A stretch of DNA of 64,000 nucleotides, from assembly GCA_048265065.1 (NCBI GenBank), contig JBLXCH010000005.1, positions 13,338 through 77,337 of the forward strand. The letters are read 5' to 3'. Each line of letters starts with the position of its first letter. Positions within the stretch are counted from its first letter, which is position 1. The DNA comes from Motiliproteus sp048265065. Its GTDB lineage: Bacteria; Pseudomonadota; Gammaproteobacteria; Pseudomonadales; Balneatricaceae. The position numbers and the translations under genes are program-made. The notes beneath the pieces were generated by a model. It was not told where the DNA came from and searched no databases. It saw only the letters and a program-made list of their open reading frames with translations. Positions 34,682-43,367 of the stretch are shown here, one piece after another.

Positions 34682-35965
34682 ATGAAAAAACTCATATTAT
34701 CAGCCTTGCTGATGCTGCCAGGCATAGCCTTCGGCGATGAGCTTAATGGCGCCAATACGGCGTGGATACTAACGTCGACAGCACTAGTGCTCTTTATGAC
34801 ACTGCCTGGCCTCGCACTATTCTACGCAGGGCTCGTTCGCTCTAAAAACGTGTTATCGGTATTAATGCAATGCTTTGCCATCGCTGGTGCCGCCTCTATT
34901 TTATGGTTTATTGTTGGTTACAGCCTCGCCTTCGGTGAAGGCAACGACTGGATCGGTGATTTCAGCAAAGTCATGATGGCTGGTATTGGCCGCGACACTC
35001 TGGCTGGAGATATTCCTGAGTCCTTATTCATGCTGTTCCAAATGACTTTTGCCATTATTACTCCAGCACTAGTGATCGGTGGCTTTGCCGAGCGTATGAA
35101 ATTTAGCGCGATGCTTTTGTTCAGCTGCATTTGGCTATTAGTCGTCTATGCGCCCATTACCCATTGGGTATGGGGTGGTGGCTGGTTAGGCAGCATGGGG
35201 TTATATGACTTCGCCGGCGGTACTGTTGTTCACATCACAGCAGGTGCAGCAGCACTGACAACAGCCATTGTCCTTGGACCTCGTAAAGGCTTTCCTGAAA
35301 CCCCAATGCCTCCGCATAACCTCACCATGACTGCCACTGGTGCTGGGATGCTTTGGGTGGGTTGGTTTGGCTTTAATGGTGGTTCTGCACTGGCTGCCAA
35401 CGGTGATGCAGCCATGGCCATGTTAGTCACTCACATTTCTGCCGCTGCCGGTGTATTAACTTGGTCTGCCATTGAGTGGATGAAGTTTGGCAAGCCTAGT
35501 TTATTGGGTGCGGTGACCGGCATGATTGCAGGTTTAGGCACAATCACCCCTGCTTCTGGTTTTGTTGGCCCCGGTGGCGCACTACTTATCGGCATTATGG
35601 CTGGTGCAATTTGTTTTGCCGCGACTCACTTCATCAAACGCACATTAAAAATCGATGACTCCTTAGATGTAATGCCTACTCACGGTGTCGGCGGCATCAT
35701 CGGTACGCTCTTTGCGGGCGTTTTTGCTAGTACCAGCCTGGGTGTATTCAGTGGCTTTGGCTTTGCTGATGGCGTTGAAACCATGGGTGGACAACTCAGC
35801 ATTCAGTTCACCGGCGTAATCAGCACCTTAATTTATACAGTTGTCGCAACATGGATCATCTTAAAAATTGTTGCCATCTTCACGGGCGGCTTACGCGTTG
35901 ACCCAGATACTGAACAACAAGGTTTGGATATTACTGAGCATGAAGAAACGGGTTACAACCTATAA
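34682..35965 (+). CDS. amtB: Ammonium transporter AmtB
   Basis: An inner-membrane ammonium channel of 427 residues that forms a trimer. A cleavable N-terminal signal (LSALLMLPGIAFGDE) precedes about eleven membrane helices. The first family motif is FYAGLVRSKNVLSVLMQC. The twin histidines of the conduction pore sit in PITHWVWGGGW and DVMPTHGVGGIIGTLFAG, and the motif GFAERMKFSAMLLF is also present. GlnK, encoded just upstream, is its regulator. A terminator follows. Confidence 0.95.
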   Translation: MKKLILSALLMLPGIAFGDELNGANTAWILTSTALVLFMTLPGLALFYAGLVRSKNVLSVLMQCFAIAGAASILWFIVGYSLAFGEGNDWIGDFSKVMMAGIGRDTLAGDIPESLFMLFQMTFAIITPALVIGGFAERMKFSAMLLFSCIWLLVVYAPITHWVWGGGWLGSMGLYDFAGGTVVHITAGAAALTTAIVLGPRKGFPETPMPPHNLTMTATGAGMLWVGWFGFNGGSALAANGDAAMAMLVTHISAAAGVLTWSAIEWMKFGKPSLLGAVTGMIAGLGTITPASGFVGPGGALLIGIMAGAICFAATHFIKRTLKIDDSLDVMPTHGVGGIIGTLFAGVFASTSLGVFSGFGFADGVETMGGQLSIQFTGVISTLIYTVVATWIILKIVAIFTGGLRVDPDTEQQGLDITEHEETGYNL

Positions 35966-36033
35966 GTTGTTTACTTCGCGCGCTTAACAGCATCATCTTT
36001 TAGTTTTTTAAAAGATTAAAATCCATAAAAATC

Positions 36034-36066
36034 AAAGGCTAACCTTTATACAGGTTGGCCTTTTTT
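36034..36066 (+). terminator. Rho-independent terminator after amtB
   Basis: GGCTAACC and GGTTGGCC form an 8-bp stem (one G-T pair) with an 8-base loop and are followed by TTTTTTATT. Confidence 0.88.
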
Positions 36067-36130
36067 ATTATTTTTCAAAAAACTTCTACTTTTCTTGCAT
36101 CCAATCCTAAGTCTCAAGTGTTTACCTTCC

Positions 36131-36148
36131 ACAGAGGGGAATCTCTGT
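36131..36148. promoter_or_regulatory. Palindrome upstream of the DUF3455 gene
   Basis: ACAGAG-GGGAAT-CTCTGT is a perfect 6-bp inverted repeat 22 bases before the start region of the DUF3455 gene. It may be an operator or a leader hairpin. Confidence 0.4.
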
Positions 36149-36169
36149 ACTTATAAACCCAGGAGATAA

Positions 36170-36703
36170 ATGATGAAATCTACATTATTGAATGCACGGA
36201 ACGTACTAGCCTTAACTCTTTCAGTGACCGCAACAACCGCTATCGCAGGCCATCACTCAATGGCACCTGATGCTGTTGCAGTACCCGATGGCAATAAAAA
36301 AGCATTAACCACAACCGCGGTCGGCACAGTAGCCTGGGAATGTAAAAAAGGCGATAAAGGGGCGGCATGGGCGTTCGCCGGACCTGCCGCCGTATTATCA
36401 GACAAGGACGGCAAGCCAGCGATTTCATACTACGGACCTCCAGCAACATGGGAAGCAATGGACGGCAGTAAAGTTACCGGTAAGCAGATTTCCACAGCAC
36501 CTGCAGGTGACGGCAACATTCCTTATCAGCTCGTTAAAGCAAACGCTTCTGAGAAAGATGGTTGGTTAAAAGGCACGACCTATATTCAACGCCTTAATCT
36601 AAAAGGTGGTGCAGCGCCAAAAACTGGCTGTGATATGGACAGTATTGGCGAGAAAGTACTCGTTGCTTACACCGGTGAATATGTATTCTGGAAAGCAAAA
36701 TAA
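36170..36703 (+). CDS. Secreted DUF3455 family protein
   Basis: A 177-residue exported protein with signal peptide (LALTLSVTATTAIA, cleavage near residue 27). The mature part matches the DUF3455 pattern: VAVPDGNKKALTTTAVGTVAWEC, WAFAGPAAVLSDKDGKP, GPPATWEAMDGSKVTG, TYIQRLNLKGGAAPKTGCD and a YTGEYVFWKA end. Function is unknown. It precedes an ECF sigma/anti-sigma pair by 93 bases, so it may be a target of that sigma. Two adjacent ATGs (36170, 36173) follow AGGAG. Confidence 0.85.
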   Translation: MMKSTLLNARNVLALTLSVTATTAIAGHHSMAPDAVAVPDGNKKALTTTAVGTVAWECKKGDKGAAWAFAGPAAVLSDKDGKPAISYYGPPATWEAMDGSKVTGKQISTAPAGDGNIPYQLVKANASEKDGWLKGTTYIQRLNLKGGAAPKTGCDMDSIGEKVLVAYTGEYVFWKAK

Positions 36704-36796
36704 GCACTCCGTCAGTTAATTCTGACCCTGCCCTTTCCACTCTGGGCGCTTAGGTTTACCCTAGGCGCTCAATTCCGGACATATGAAAGAGCTCTC

Positions 36797-37345
36797 GTGA
36801 CCAAAACTCACATCAGTCAATTGATCACACAGTGCGCGAACGGCGATCGGTCTGCACTATCCACTATCTACGAAGACGAAGCCTCACGACTGCTTGGACT
36901 CATTCATGCCATTGTCCGAAATAAAGCGGTGGCGGAAGATATTTTGCACGACCTCTTCGTCAAAGTATGGATGCAAGCAGATAAGTTTGATGCCAAAGAC
37001 GGGAACGGCTCGGCATGGTTAAGCCGGATGGCAAGAAATCTTGCGTTAAACGCGGTGAGATATAAATGGCGTGAGTCGAGCTTATCCGATGAAGCGACCT
37101 CAATAGAATTCGAGTCTCTTGAAAGTCTAGTTGAGACGAATAGCGACCAGCGCCTCAGTGGTGAATGTCATCAACTTCAGCACTGTTTAGAACAAATAGA
37201 ACCAGAACCTCGTGCTGCCATTATCAATGCTTACGTGAACGGCCTCAGCCATGCCGAACTCACTAAGCAACTCAGCGCACCTCTAGGCACCATAAAAGCG
37301 TGGATCAAACGCAGTGTGCAAAAACTCAAAGAGTGCATGTCATGA
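36797..37345 (+). CDS. ECF-type RNA polymerase sigma factor
   Basis: A sigma-70 family factor of the extracytoplasmic function group, 182 residues. Region 2 is seen in LLGLIHAIVRNKAVAEDILHDLFVKVW and SAWLSRMARNLALNAVRYKWR. Region 4 is in IEPEPRAAIINAYVNGLSHAEL with a helix-turn-helix ending LGTIKAWIKRSVQKLKECM. The gene starts with GTG at 36797 (GAAAGAG upstream) and its stop overlaps the next start by ATGA. Paired with a RskA-type anti-sigma, it is probably membrane-regulated. Confidence 0.9.
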   Translation: MTKTHISQLITQCANGDRSALSTIYEDEASRLLGLIHAIVRNKAVAEDILHDLFVKVWMQADKFDAKDGNGSAWLSRMARNLALNAVRYKWRESSLSDEATSIEFESLESLVETNSDQRLSGECHQLQHCLEQIEPEPRAAIINAYVNGLSHAELTKQLSAPLGTIKAWIKRSVQKLKECMS

Positions 37346-38046
37346 GCGAATATAACGAAGAGGAATATCAAGACATCTACGAGCATGCTGCTAACTACGT
37401 GATCGGCACGCTCACACTCGAACAAAGACAAGCCTTTGAAGCTTTACTAGCTGACAACGAAGCGGCAAGAAATGCTCTGATTTATTGGCAACAACGACTG
37501 GAGCCTTTAAACAAACTTAGTCCTCCTGTCGAACCTTCGGACTTCACTTTTCATCGTATTAACCGAAGCGTTGACGCACTGACTGAGCTGTCACAAGCAT
37601 CCAAAGCCCAAACTCCCGAAACAAAACAGCACTCAGGCCTATGGCGCTTTGCAACTGCAGCCTTACTGGTGTTATCCATCGGTCTGTTTTTCCATCAAAA
37701 GCCTGCGACAACCTCAGTTGTTGTACTGACAGCACCCGGCCAAACAGAACCCGGCTGGATGATTACCAGCTATGACGGTGAACATATCGAATTGAAACCT
37801 CTTGTCAGCACATCCGTACCAGAAAACAAAACCTTGGAGTTTTGGACCAAAGCCGACGGTTGGGATAAACCGGTTTCTTTGGGCTTGGTGGATCCTAATA
37901 AAAACTTAAAAAAGCAATTAGATGCCTTACAGGGCATTACGCCTAACCAGTTATTTGAGTTGACCATTGAGCAAGCTGGAGGCTCACCCACAGGGTTACC
38001 GACAGGCCCCGTTCAGTTTATCGGTCGAGCAGTTATTGGAATTTAG
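37342..38046 (+). CDS. RskA-type anti-sigma factor
   Basis: The membrane-bound regulator of the preceding ECF sigma factor, 234 residues from the ATG at 37342, which overlaps the sigma stop (ATGA). The cytoplasmic N-terminal part (EHAANYVIGTLTLEQRQAFEALLADNEA) is the sigma-binding type domain. A single membrane helix (LWRFATAALLVLSIGLFF, about 97-114) separates it from a periplasmic RskA C-terminal domain with APGQTEPGWMITSYDG, NKTLEFWTKADGWDKPVSLGLVDP and LPTGPVQFIGRAV. A zinc-binding HxxxCxxC motif is absent. Release of sigma would require proteolysis or signal at the periplasmic domain. Confidence 0.87.
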   Translation: MSEYNEEEYQDIYEHAANYVIGTLTLEQRQAFEALLADNEAARNALIYWQQRLEPLNKLSPPVEPSDFTFHRINRSVDALTELSQASKAQTPETKQHSGLWRFATAALLVLSIGLFFHQKPATTSVVVLTAPGQTEPGWMITSYDGEHIELKPLVSTSVPENKTLEFWTKADGWDKPVSLGLVDPNKNLKKQLDALQGITPNQLFELTIEQAGGSPTGLPTGPVQFIGRAVIGI

Positions 38047-38083
38047 CAGCTGTTTCAACGAACCTAGCAACCATGAAGCAAAA

Positions 38084-38108
38084 AAGACGCCTAAGCGTCT
38101 TATTATTT
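38084..38108 (+). terminator. Terminator after the anti-sigma gene
   Basis: AAGACGC and GCGTCTT form a 7-bp stem with a 4-base loop followed by ATTATTTCT. It sits between convergent genes. Confidence 0.7.
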
Positions 38109-38133
38109 CTGTGTGACACCAACACCTAGGGCA

Positions 38134-38880
38134 TTATTTCGATCGCTGCTGGCGCACCCGTTCAAACAAGCAAACCCCGGTGGCGACAGAAACGTTTAAA
38201 CTACTCACTTCTCCTGCCATGGGTATCTTCACTAATTGATCGCAATGCTCACGAGTTAAACGACGCATGCCTTTACCTTCCGCCCCCATCACTAACGCCA
38301 TAGGACCTGTTAGGTCAGCTTCGTAGATATCTTTTTTTGCTTCACCCGCCGTACCGGTAATCCAAATGCCGTATTGCTGAAGTTGCTTAAGCATTCGACT
38401 GAGATTGGTGACCGTAACATAAGGAACCGCCTCTGCCGCTCCACAAGCCACTTTGCAGGCAGTTGCATTCAACGGCGCTGAGTTATCACGAGGCGCAATA
38501 ACCGCATGGACTCCAGCCGCATCTGCGGTGCGCAAGCAAGCACCTAAATTATGCGGGTCGGTAACGCCGTCCAGCACCAGTAAGAACGCAGGCTCGGACA
38601 AGCCTTCAAGCAACTTATCGAGGTATTGCTCGTTATACACTTCTGCCGGTTTTACGTGGGCGATAACACCTTGGTGAGCACCTTCACCGGCAACTTTATC
38701 AAGCTGCTGACGAGAGGCCTGTTCAATACGAACGCCATGCTCAGCCGCTGAGGCCAACACACCTTGCATACGCTTATCTTCACGCTGCTGTGACACCTGT
38801 AGAGACAGCACTTTTTCGGGGTGTCTATTTAATGCCGTTGCAACAGCGTGAATACCATAAATAATTTCAGACTTAGCCAA
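38134..38880 (-). CDS. rlmB: 23S rRNA (guanosine(2251)-2'-O)-methyltransferase RlmB
   Basis: A SPOUT methyltransferase that modifies G2251 of 23S rRNA in the peptidyl transferase centre. The 248-residue protein has the N-terminal RNA-binding part (IYGIHAVATALNRHPEKVL), VLDGVTDPHNLGACLRTADAAGVHAVI, and the knotted C-terminal motif VMGAEGKGMRRLTREHCDQL then IPMAGEVSSLNVSVATGVCLFE. It usually follows rnr; here it follows hemH by 3 bases. Confidence 0.95.
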   Translation of the reverse strand: MAKSEIIYGIHAVATALNRHPEKVLSLQVSQQREDKRMQGVLASAAEHGVRIEQASRQQLDKVAGEGAHQGVIAHVKPAEVYNEQYLDKLLEGLSEPAFLLVLDGVTDPHNLGACLRTADAAGVHAVIAPRDNSAPLNATACKVACGAAEAVPYVTVTNLSRMLKQLQQYGIWITGTAGEAKKDIYEADLTGPMALVMGAEGKGMRRLTREHCDQLVKIPMAGEVSSLNVSVATGVCLFERVRQQRSK

Positions 38881-38883
38881 ATG

Positions 38884-39903
38884 CTAGGACTCCTGTGACT
38901 TCAACCAAAAACCAGCTTGCTCTTCGACGAGTTTAACTAGCATTGCAATATGGGACTCTTGAGCGTTCAGCGCTGGTATATAGTGGTAGCGCTCACCACC
39001 GGCTGCCTCGAAAACTTCTCGGTTCTCGCCGGCTATTTCTTCTAACGTCTCAAGACAGTCTGCTGAAAAAGCTGGACTCATAATATCCACAGACTTGATC
39101 CCTTCCTTACCTAAGGTTTCCAGTGTTTCGTTAGTATAAGGCTTTACCCACTCCGCTGGGCCAAAACGTGACTGAAAGGTCGCCTTAAGCTCATTGCTCC
39201 TCAACCCAAGTTCAGCCGCTACAAGTTGTGCGGTTTTAAGACACTGATCGGCATAAGGATCGCCTTTTTCTCGATAGATTTTCGGGATCCCGTGGAAACT
39301 CATCACCAATGTTTCGCCTTTTTCATTTGACGCCCAATGCTGCTTAACAGACTGTGCTAATGCACTGATATACAAAGGATGATCATGGTAGTCACGAAGA
39401 ATACGGATATCGCAAATATCACGATTGGCTAATTGGAAATTCGCAACTTTGTCAAATACCGGTCCAGTAGAAGTCGCCGAAAACTGTGGGAACAAAGGCA
39501 TCACAAGAATACGACGATAGCCACTAAGATGGAGGTCCTTAAGGCACTGATCAAAACTCGGAGAACCATAAGTCATCGCCGCGAACACTTCTGGACTACG
39601 GCCGGGGTATGCACGTTGCAGTGCTAATTGTAATTCTGCAACTTGTTGGTTCAAGATTTTACGCATAGGCGAATCTTGATCCCAAATGCTTTCATACAGC
39701 TTAGCCACTTTACGTGGTCGCACGTTAAGGATGACTAAGTTAAGTAAAGCTAACCAAAGCCCTCGGCGTAAACCTCGGCCTTCAATCACTCGTTGATCAG
39801 AAAGAAACTCTTTAAGGTATCGTCGAACCGACTCTTTTGTAGGCTTATCGGGAGTTCCTAGGTTGACCAAAACCACAGCGGTTTTGATTTTATCGGAAGG
39901 CAC
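38884..39903 (-). CDS. hemH: Ferrochelatase HemH
   Basis: It inserts ferrous iron into protoporphyrin IX to make haem. The 339-residue protein has LVNLGTPDKPTKESVRRYL, MTYGSPSF, MPLFPQFSATSTGPVFD, the SFHGIPKIYREKGDPYADQC segment with the catalytic His, FQSRFGPAEWVKPYT and a late MSPAFSADCLETLEEI with the conserved Glu. It lies 3 bases upstream of rlmB, with which it forms an operon. Confidence 0.95.
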   Translation of the reverse strand: MPSDKIKTAVVLVNLGTPDKPTKESVRRYLKEFLSDQRVIEGRGLRRGLWLALLNLVILNVRPRKVAKLYESIWDQDSPMRKILNQQVAELQLALQRAYPGRSPEVFAAMTYGSPSFDQCLKDLHLSGYRRILVMPLFPQFSATSTGPVFDKVANFQLANRDICDIRILRDYHDHPLYISALAQSVKQHWASNEKGETLVMSFHGIPKIYREKGDPYADQCLKTAQLVAAELGLRSNELKATFQSRFGPAEWVKPYTNETLETLGKEGIKSVDIMSPAFSADCLETLEEIAGENREVFEAAGGERYHYIPALNAQESHIAMLVKLVEEQAGFWLKSQES

Positions 39904-39945
39904 TAAGCGTCCCCTTTTGCAGCTGTCATTATTATTTAGGGCTTA

Positions 39946-40410
39946 TTACTGAGCATAAACTAATGCTTGCTGAACGTCCCGAAGGTCTAATTCAAGGATA
40001 GTTGCGTAGGTATCTTCTTGAATAGGGTATGTTTTAACCACTCGCGCACCACGAATAACACCACCTACAGCCGCGCTAAACTGCTCATTCTCCACAACCA
40101 TATCGCTAACCTGCGTCGTACCGTACAAATATTGACCATGAACGATAGTTGCTAACTCTTTATAGGCTTGTAGCTTGGACGCCTTTATCGCATTGATGAT
40201 TTGCTGGCTGCGACTTTGTCCCGGTTGAAGGCTAATAGGCGCATAGCCTGTCGCTTGAACCATTCGGCTTGGCGCATTAGCAAGTGCTGTTTGTTCACTT
40301 TGACTCAGGCTTTGAATACCTGACTTAGCTCGCTCATACTCGTAATGAATCGTATCGCAACCCGTTAATGACATAACGGCAAGCAACCACAAGGCAGACC
40401 ACTTCAACAT
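39946..40410 (-). CDS. flgP: FlgP-like lipoprotein (LPP20 family)
   Basis: FlgP is an outer-membrane lipoprotein of the flagellar motor in Vibrio and relatives, needed for the H-ring or outer-membrane-associated ring. The 154-residue protein has a signal peptide with lipobox LTGC (Cys18). The LPP20-type core includes ATGYAPISLQPGQSRSQQIINAIKASKLQAYKELA, cut here into smaller pieces such as ATGYAPISLQPG and AIKASKLQAYKELA, and GVIRGARVVKT. It is 25 bases downstream of flgO, forming an operon. Confidence 0.8.
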   Translation of the reverse strand: MLKWSALWLLAVMSLTGCDTIHYEYERAKSGIQSLSQSEQTALANAPSRMVQATGYAPISLQPGQSRSQQIINAIKASKLQAYKELATIVHGQYLYGTTQVSDMVVENEQFSAAVGGVIRGARVVKTYPIQEDTYATILELDLRDVQQALVYAQ

Positions 40411-40435
40411 TCAGCTTTCCTCTTATAGCCAGTCA

Positions 40436-41095
40436 TTAATTAACGGGGACACCGCCATTTTCGATGATCATACCGTCACGGCCACTCATCGGATTATAGC
40501 CCGGTAGCCCACCTTCCAAGTCAGCCGTTGATAGTTTTGATTGCCCTGTCGCCACCACCTGCTGGCTAACGGTATCTAACACTCTGGCATTCAGTAACGC
40601 ACCATCAGGTGTGATGATATAGGTTCCCGTCACCACATAACTGATTCGATACTGACGATAAAAGTCAGGCAAAAACTCAATAGTTTTTTGTTGACCCTTT
40701 TTAAATGGCAGCGCTTGATAATCCACTACATTAAACCCCCTTACCTGTAGCTCATGGAAAAAGCCTTCAGCGAGTTCAACACCCATCGGGTGATCTTCCT
40801 TTGGTTTATTTAAATCTACAAAAGGCGTTATCGCGATAGGGAGTGTTTTAATGCCTTTATCTTTTAAGCCGATTTCAAGCTGACGCGCCATCTCACGCAC
40901 AGGCTGGCCAAATACGGGTTGCGCATTGCCGATAGCTGACTGCAAAGGGGTGGAACCATTACTAAAACGTTGGTCATCCACGACTGTCGTCCGCACTTGA
41001 TTTTCCACGACAACACGAACGGGCTCTTTTTGTGCGGTTAACGCACAACCTGAGATAAAAACAACAATAAAAATGGCGAGAAGACTGTGTTTCAT
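40436..41095 (-). CDS. flgO: FlgO-like flagellar lipoprotein
   Basis: FlgO is an outer-membrane lipoprotein for flagellar stability in Vibrio. The 219-residue protein has a signal peptide with lipobox ISGC (Cys16). The FlgO-domain has PVREMARQLEIGLKDKGIKTLPIAITPFVDL, seen in pieces such as QLEIGLKDKG and LPIAITPFVDL, then LAEGFFHELQVRGFNVVDYQAL, YRISYVVTGTYIITPDG and LLNARVLDTVSQQVVATGQ. It starts the flgO-flgP operon and diverges from flgT, 250 bases away. Confidence 0.82.
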   Translation of the reverse strand: MKHSLLAIFIVVFISGCALTAQKEPVRVVVENQVRTTVVDDQRFSNGSTPLQSAIGNAQPVFGQPVREMARQLEIGLKDKGIKTLPIAITPFVDLNKPKEDHPMGVELAEGFFHELQVRGFNVVDYQALPFKKGQQKTIEFLPDFYRQYRISYVVTGTYIITPDGALLNARVLDTVSQQVVATGQSKLSTADLEGGLPGYNPMSGRDGMIIENGGVPVN

Positions 41096-41345
41096 TATTT
41101 TTTCTCTTTTAACCGAGGCATATTTACCGTCAAATTACGGTAATCTTACCGACGGGAAACTGGATGCTACGTTACCACTGTGCGGCCCGGAACTGAAGCT
41201 TAACGCCTTGATGATCATCAGAATGATCACAATACAAATGATAAATCGTGCTAGCATTTAATGGTTGCTGATTGAAACCACTGAGTAAATTACTTACCGT
41301 AGACACTGCTTTCCTTTTTTAAGGATTATAAGAGCCACAACTATT

Positions 41346-42614
41346 ATGCCCGCACTCAATTTTATCGGTAAGAATAATATCGACAAACATGTTATCGGCA
41401 AGCTTGCCGCTAGCTTTTCTATTATTCCGCTACTGCTGATCACACTATTAACCAGCACACAGCTTGCTGCTATTCCAGTTGAAGCAGAAGGCAGCGCGAT
41501 GATTGGAACACAATCTATTGAAGCGGCTCGTGCAGAAGCCATCAGCAACGCTTCTCAACAAGCCTTGTTGCAGGCTGGTGCCTATATCAGTGCCACCCAA
41601 AGCATGAGCCAGGGCGTGCTCAATATAGATAATGTTCGAATCCGCTCAAATGGTTCCATTACCAACGTTGAAGTCATTGACGAGCGAGTCTCGGGCAACC
41701 TGTTTATCGTTAAAATTCGCGCCGAGGTAGAAACTGAAGATAGCTGCGATGCCGGCAACGCCAATTACATCAAGACAGCGGCAGTCACTGGCTTTGTTCT
41801 CGAGCATCCATTACAAGCAAATCTTGGCGACTTACATAACGCGCAATCCTTGATTAGCAAACGCCTTAGCCAAGATTTAACGGCGATCGGCAATCTACAG
41901 GCCATGAACGCTAGCCACCTTCGATCCTTCAAAAACCTAAGCACCGCAGCTAGCTACCAACAGCCTCAAGGTAACATGAGCCAAAATTTAGCATCCTTTG
42001 CAGAACTCGATGTACAATTTGTTGTATCAGGCATCATTCGCGACCTCCGTAAGTATGACCCTAGCCGCAGCAGCGAAGGTAACTATTTTACCGGGCTATA
42101 CGATAAAGCAGATTACCGCGGCCAACAGCACATGCGTAATTTTGCTGTAGAAGTTTACGTTCATGATGGTTTTACTGGCGCTCAGCTATTTAACAAGCAA
42201 TACCGTACTGCCGGCTTATGGCGATTAGATGATCATGTAAAAACCGGGTTTGCCAGCGCAGCTTTTCTACAAACGGACTACGGCCAACAAGTCAACAAAC
42301 TACTTGGCGAGATCAGTAAAGACATTAATAAAGACATCCGCTGCGAGCCTTTTCGAGCTCGAATTTTACAGGCACAAGGCAATTTAGTGACATTTAATGC
42401 AGGCACACTCGCTGGCCTTCGCCCTGGCGATAAGCTGACTGTTTATCGAAAATCAACATTTTACGATCAAATGCAACAACCACATACTCGCCTCGAAAAC
42501 ACTCGACGCACACTCGTTGTCAATGAAGTTCATCCTCAATTTGGGATTGGCCGAATTGACGCGGATGCCGAGCAACAAAACATACAACAAGATGATGTTT
42601 TACTGGCTTGGTAG
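41346..42614 (+). CDS. flgT: FlgT-like flagellar H-ring protein
   Basis: FlgT forms the H-ring of sodium-driven polar flagellar motors and helps place MotX and MotY. The 422-residue protein has an N-terminal signal (ASFSIIPLLLITLLTSTQLAA), then the N domain (VEAEGSAMIGTQSIEAARAE, ISNASQQALLQAGAYI), a middle domain (AELDVQFVVSGIIRDL, NFAVEVYVHDGFTGAQLFNKQY) and a C-terminal domain (LVTFNAGTLAGLRPGDKLTVYRK). It diverges from flgO-flgP, together forming the usual flgOPT set. The spacer 41096-41345 contains small palindromes and a weak sigma-28-like match that I do not trust. Confidence 0.83.
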   Translation: MPALNFIGKNNIDKHVIGKLAASFSIIPLLLITLLTSTQLAAIPVEAEGSAMIGTQSIEAARAEAISNASQQALLQAGAYISATQSMSQGVLNIDNVRIRSNGSITNVEVIDERVSGNLFIVKIRAEVETEDSCDAGNANYIKTAAVTGFVLEHPLQANLGDLHNAQSLISKRLSQDLTAIGNLQAMNASHLRSFKNLSTAASYQQPQGNMSQNLASFAELDVQFVVSGIIRDLRKYDPSRSSEGNYFTGLYDKADYRGQQHMRNFAVEVYVHDGFTGAQLFNKQYRTAGLWRLDDHVKTGFASAAFLQTDYGQQVNKLLGEISKDINKDIRCEPFRARILQAQGNLVTFNAGTLAGLRPGDKLTVYRKSTFYDQMQQPHTRLENTRRTLVVNEVHPQFGIGRIDADAEQQNIQQDDVLLAW

Positions 42615-42631
42615 TAGCGAGCCGCCTTTTT

Positions 42632-42671
42632 ATTCATCATGCTCATCCCACATTCATCATGCTCATCCCAC
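42632..42671. repeat. Exact 20-bp tandem duplication
   Basis: ATTCATCATGCTCATCCCAC occurs twice in a row just after flgT. Confidence 0.93.
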
Positions 42672-42675
42672 ACGA

Positions 42676-42702
42676 CTAGCTAGCCTCAAAAGGGTTAGCT
42701 AG
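42676..42702 (+). terminator. Stem-loop between flgT and efpL
   Basis: CTAGCTAGCC and GGTTAGCTAG form a 10-bp stem (one G-T pair) with a 7-base loop. There is no T run, so it is a doubtful terminator. Confidence 0.4.
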
Positions 42703-42745
42703 CTACAATACCGCGCAAAAAGCCCAATGCTTAACAGGAATTCTC

Positions 42746-43327
42746 ATGCCTAAAGCCAGTGATTTAAAAAAAGGTGATGTGGTAAACATCGATAACCATC
42801 TTTATATCGTTAAGAACATTGATGTTAAGTCCCCGTCATCTCGCGGAGCACAAACGCTCTACAAAACACGCTTTAACCGCGTTCCCGATGGCCAAAAAAT
42901 GGAGCAAACCTTGATTGGTGACGACATGCTTCAACAAGCTGACCTACGTCGAACCAAGGTTCAGTTTCTCTACCAAGAGGGTGATCTCTATACTTTTATG
43001 GAAGTTGAAGATTACACACAACACGCGGTCAACAAAGAAGTCATTGAAGAAGCCCTGCTGTTCATCGAACTGGATGGCGAAGTACAAGAAGAACTCACCG
43101 GCCTGATTGTAGAAGGCCAATTAATTGCAATTGATATCCCTTCCACTGTATCGCTCACTATTATCGAAACAGACCCCGCTATCAAAGGCGCATCTGCCAG
43201 CGCAAGAACTAAGCCTGCACGGTTTTCAACTGGATTAGAAATTCAAATACCTGAGTATTTAGCCAGCGGCGAGAAAGTGAAAGTAAATACCGCCACCAGT
43301 AAGTTTATCTCTCGAGATAACGACTAA
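42746..43327 (+). CDS. efpL: Elongation factor P-like protein EfpL (YeiP)
   Basis: EfpL is a paralog of EF-P that helps ribosomes at proline-rich and some other stalling sequences. The 193-residue protein matches E. coli YeiP along its length: MPKASDLKKGDVV, NIDVKSPSSRGAQTLYKTRF with Arg (not Lys) at the tip of domain I, FMEVEDYTQH, IEEALLFIELDGE, and IKGASASARTKPARFSTGLEIQIPEYLASGEK. Arg at the tip means it is not a substrate for EpmA/EpmC lysine modification. It is monocistronic. Confidence 0.93.
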   Translation: MPKASDLKKGDVVNIDNHLYIVKNIDVKSPSSRGAQTLYKTRFNRVPDGQKMEQTLIGDDMLQQADLRRTKVQFLYQEGDLYTFMEVEDYTQHAVNKEVIEEALLFIELDGEVQEELTGLIVEGQLIAIDIPSTVSLTIIETDPAIKGASASARTKPARFSTGLEIQIPEYLASGEKVKVNTATSKFISRDND

Positions 43328-43340
43328 GCACACGCTGTAA

Positions 43341-43364
43341 CAGACCTACATAAATGTAGGTCTG
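43341..43364. terminator. Perfect hairpin between efpL and cysG
   Basis: CAGACCTACA and TGTAGGTCTG form a perfect 10-bp stem with a 4-base loop. It ends 3 bases from the cysG stop. Neither strand has a T run after it, so its termination role is uncertain. Confidence 0.45.
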
Positions 43365-43367
43365 AAC

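Noticed and set aside
41120..41160. A sigma-28 (FliA) type promoter before flgO or flgT
   Set aside because: TCAA and CCGAC parts can be aligned with the consensus, but spacing and last bases do not fit.
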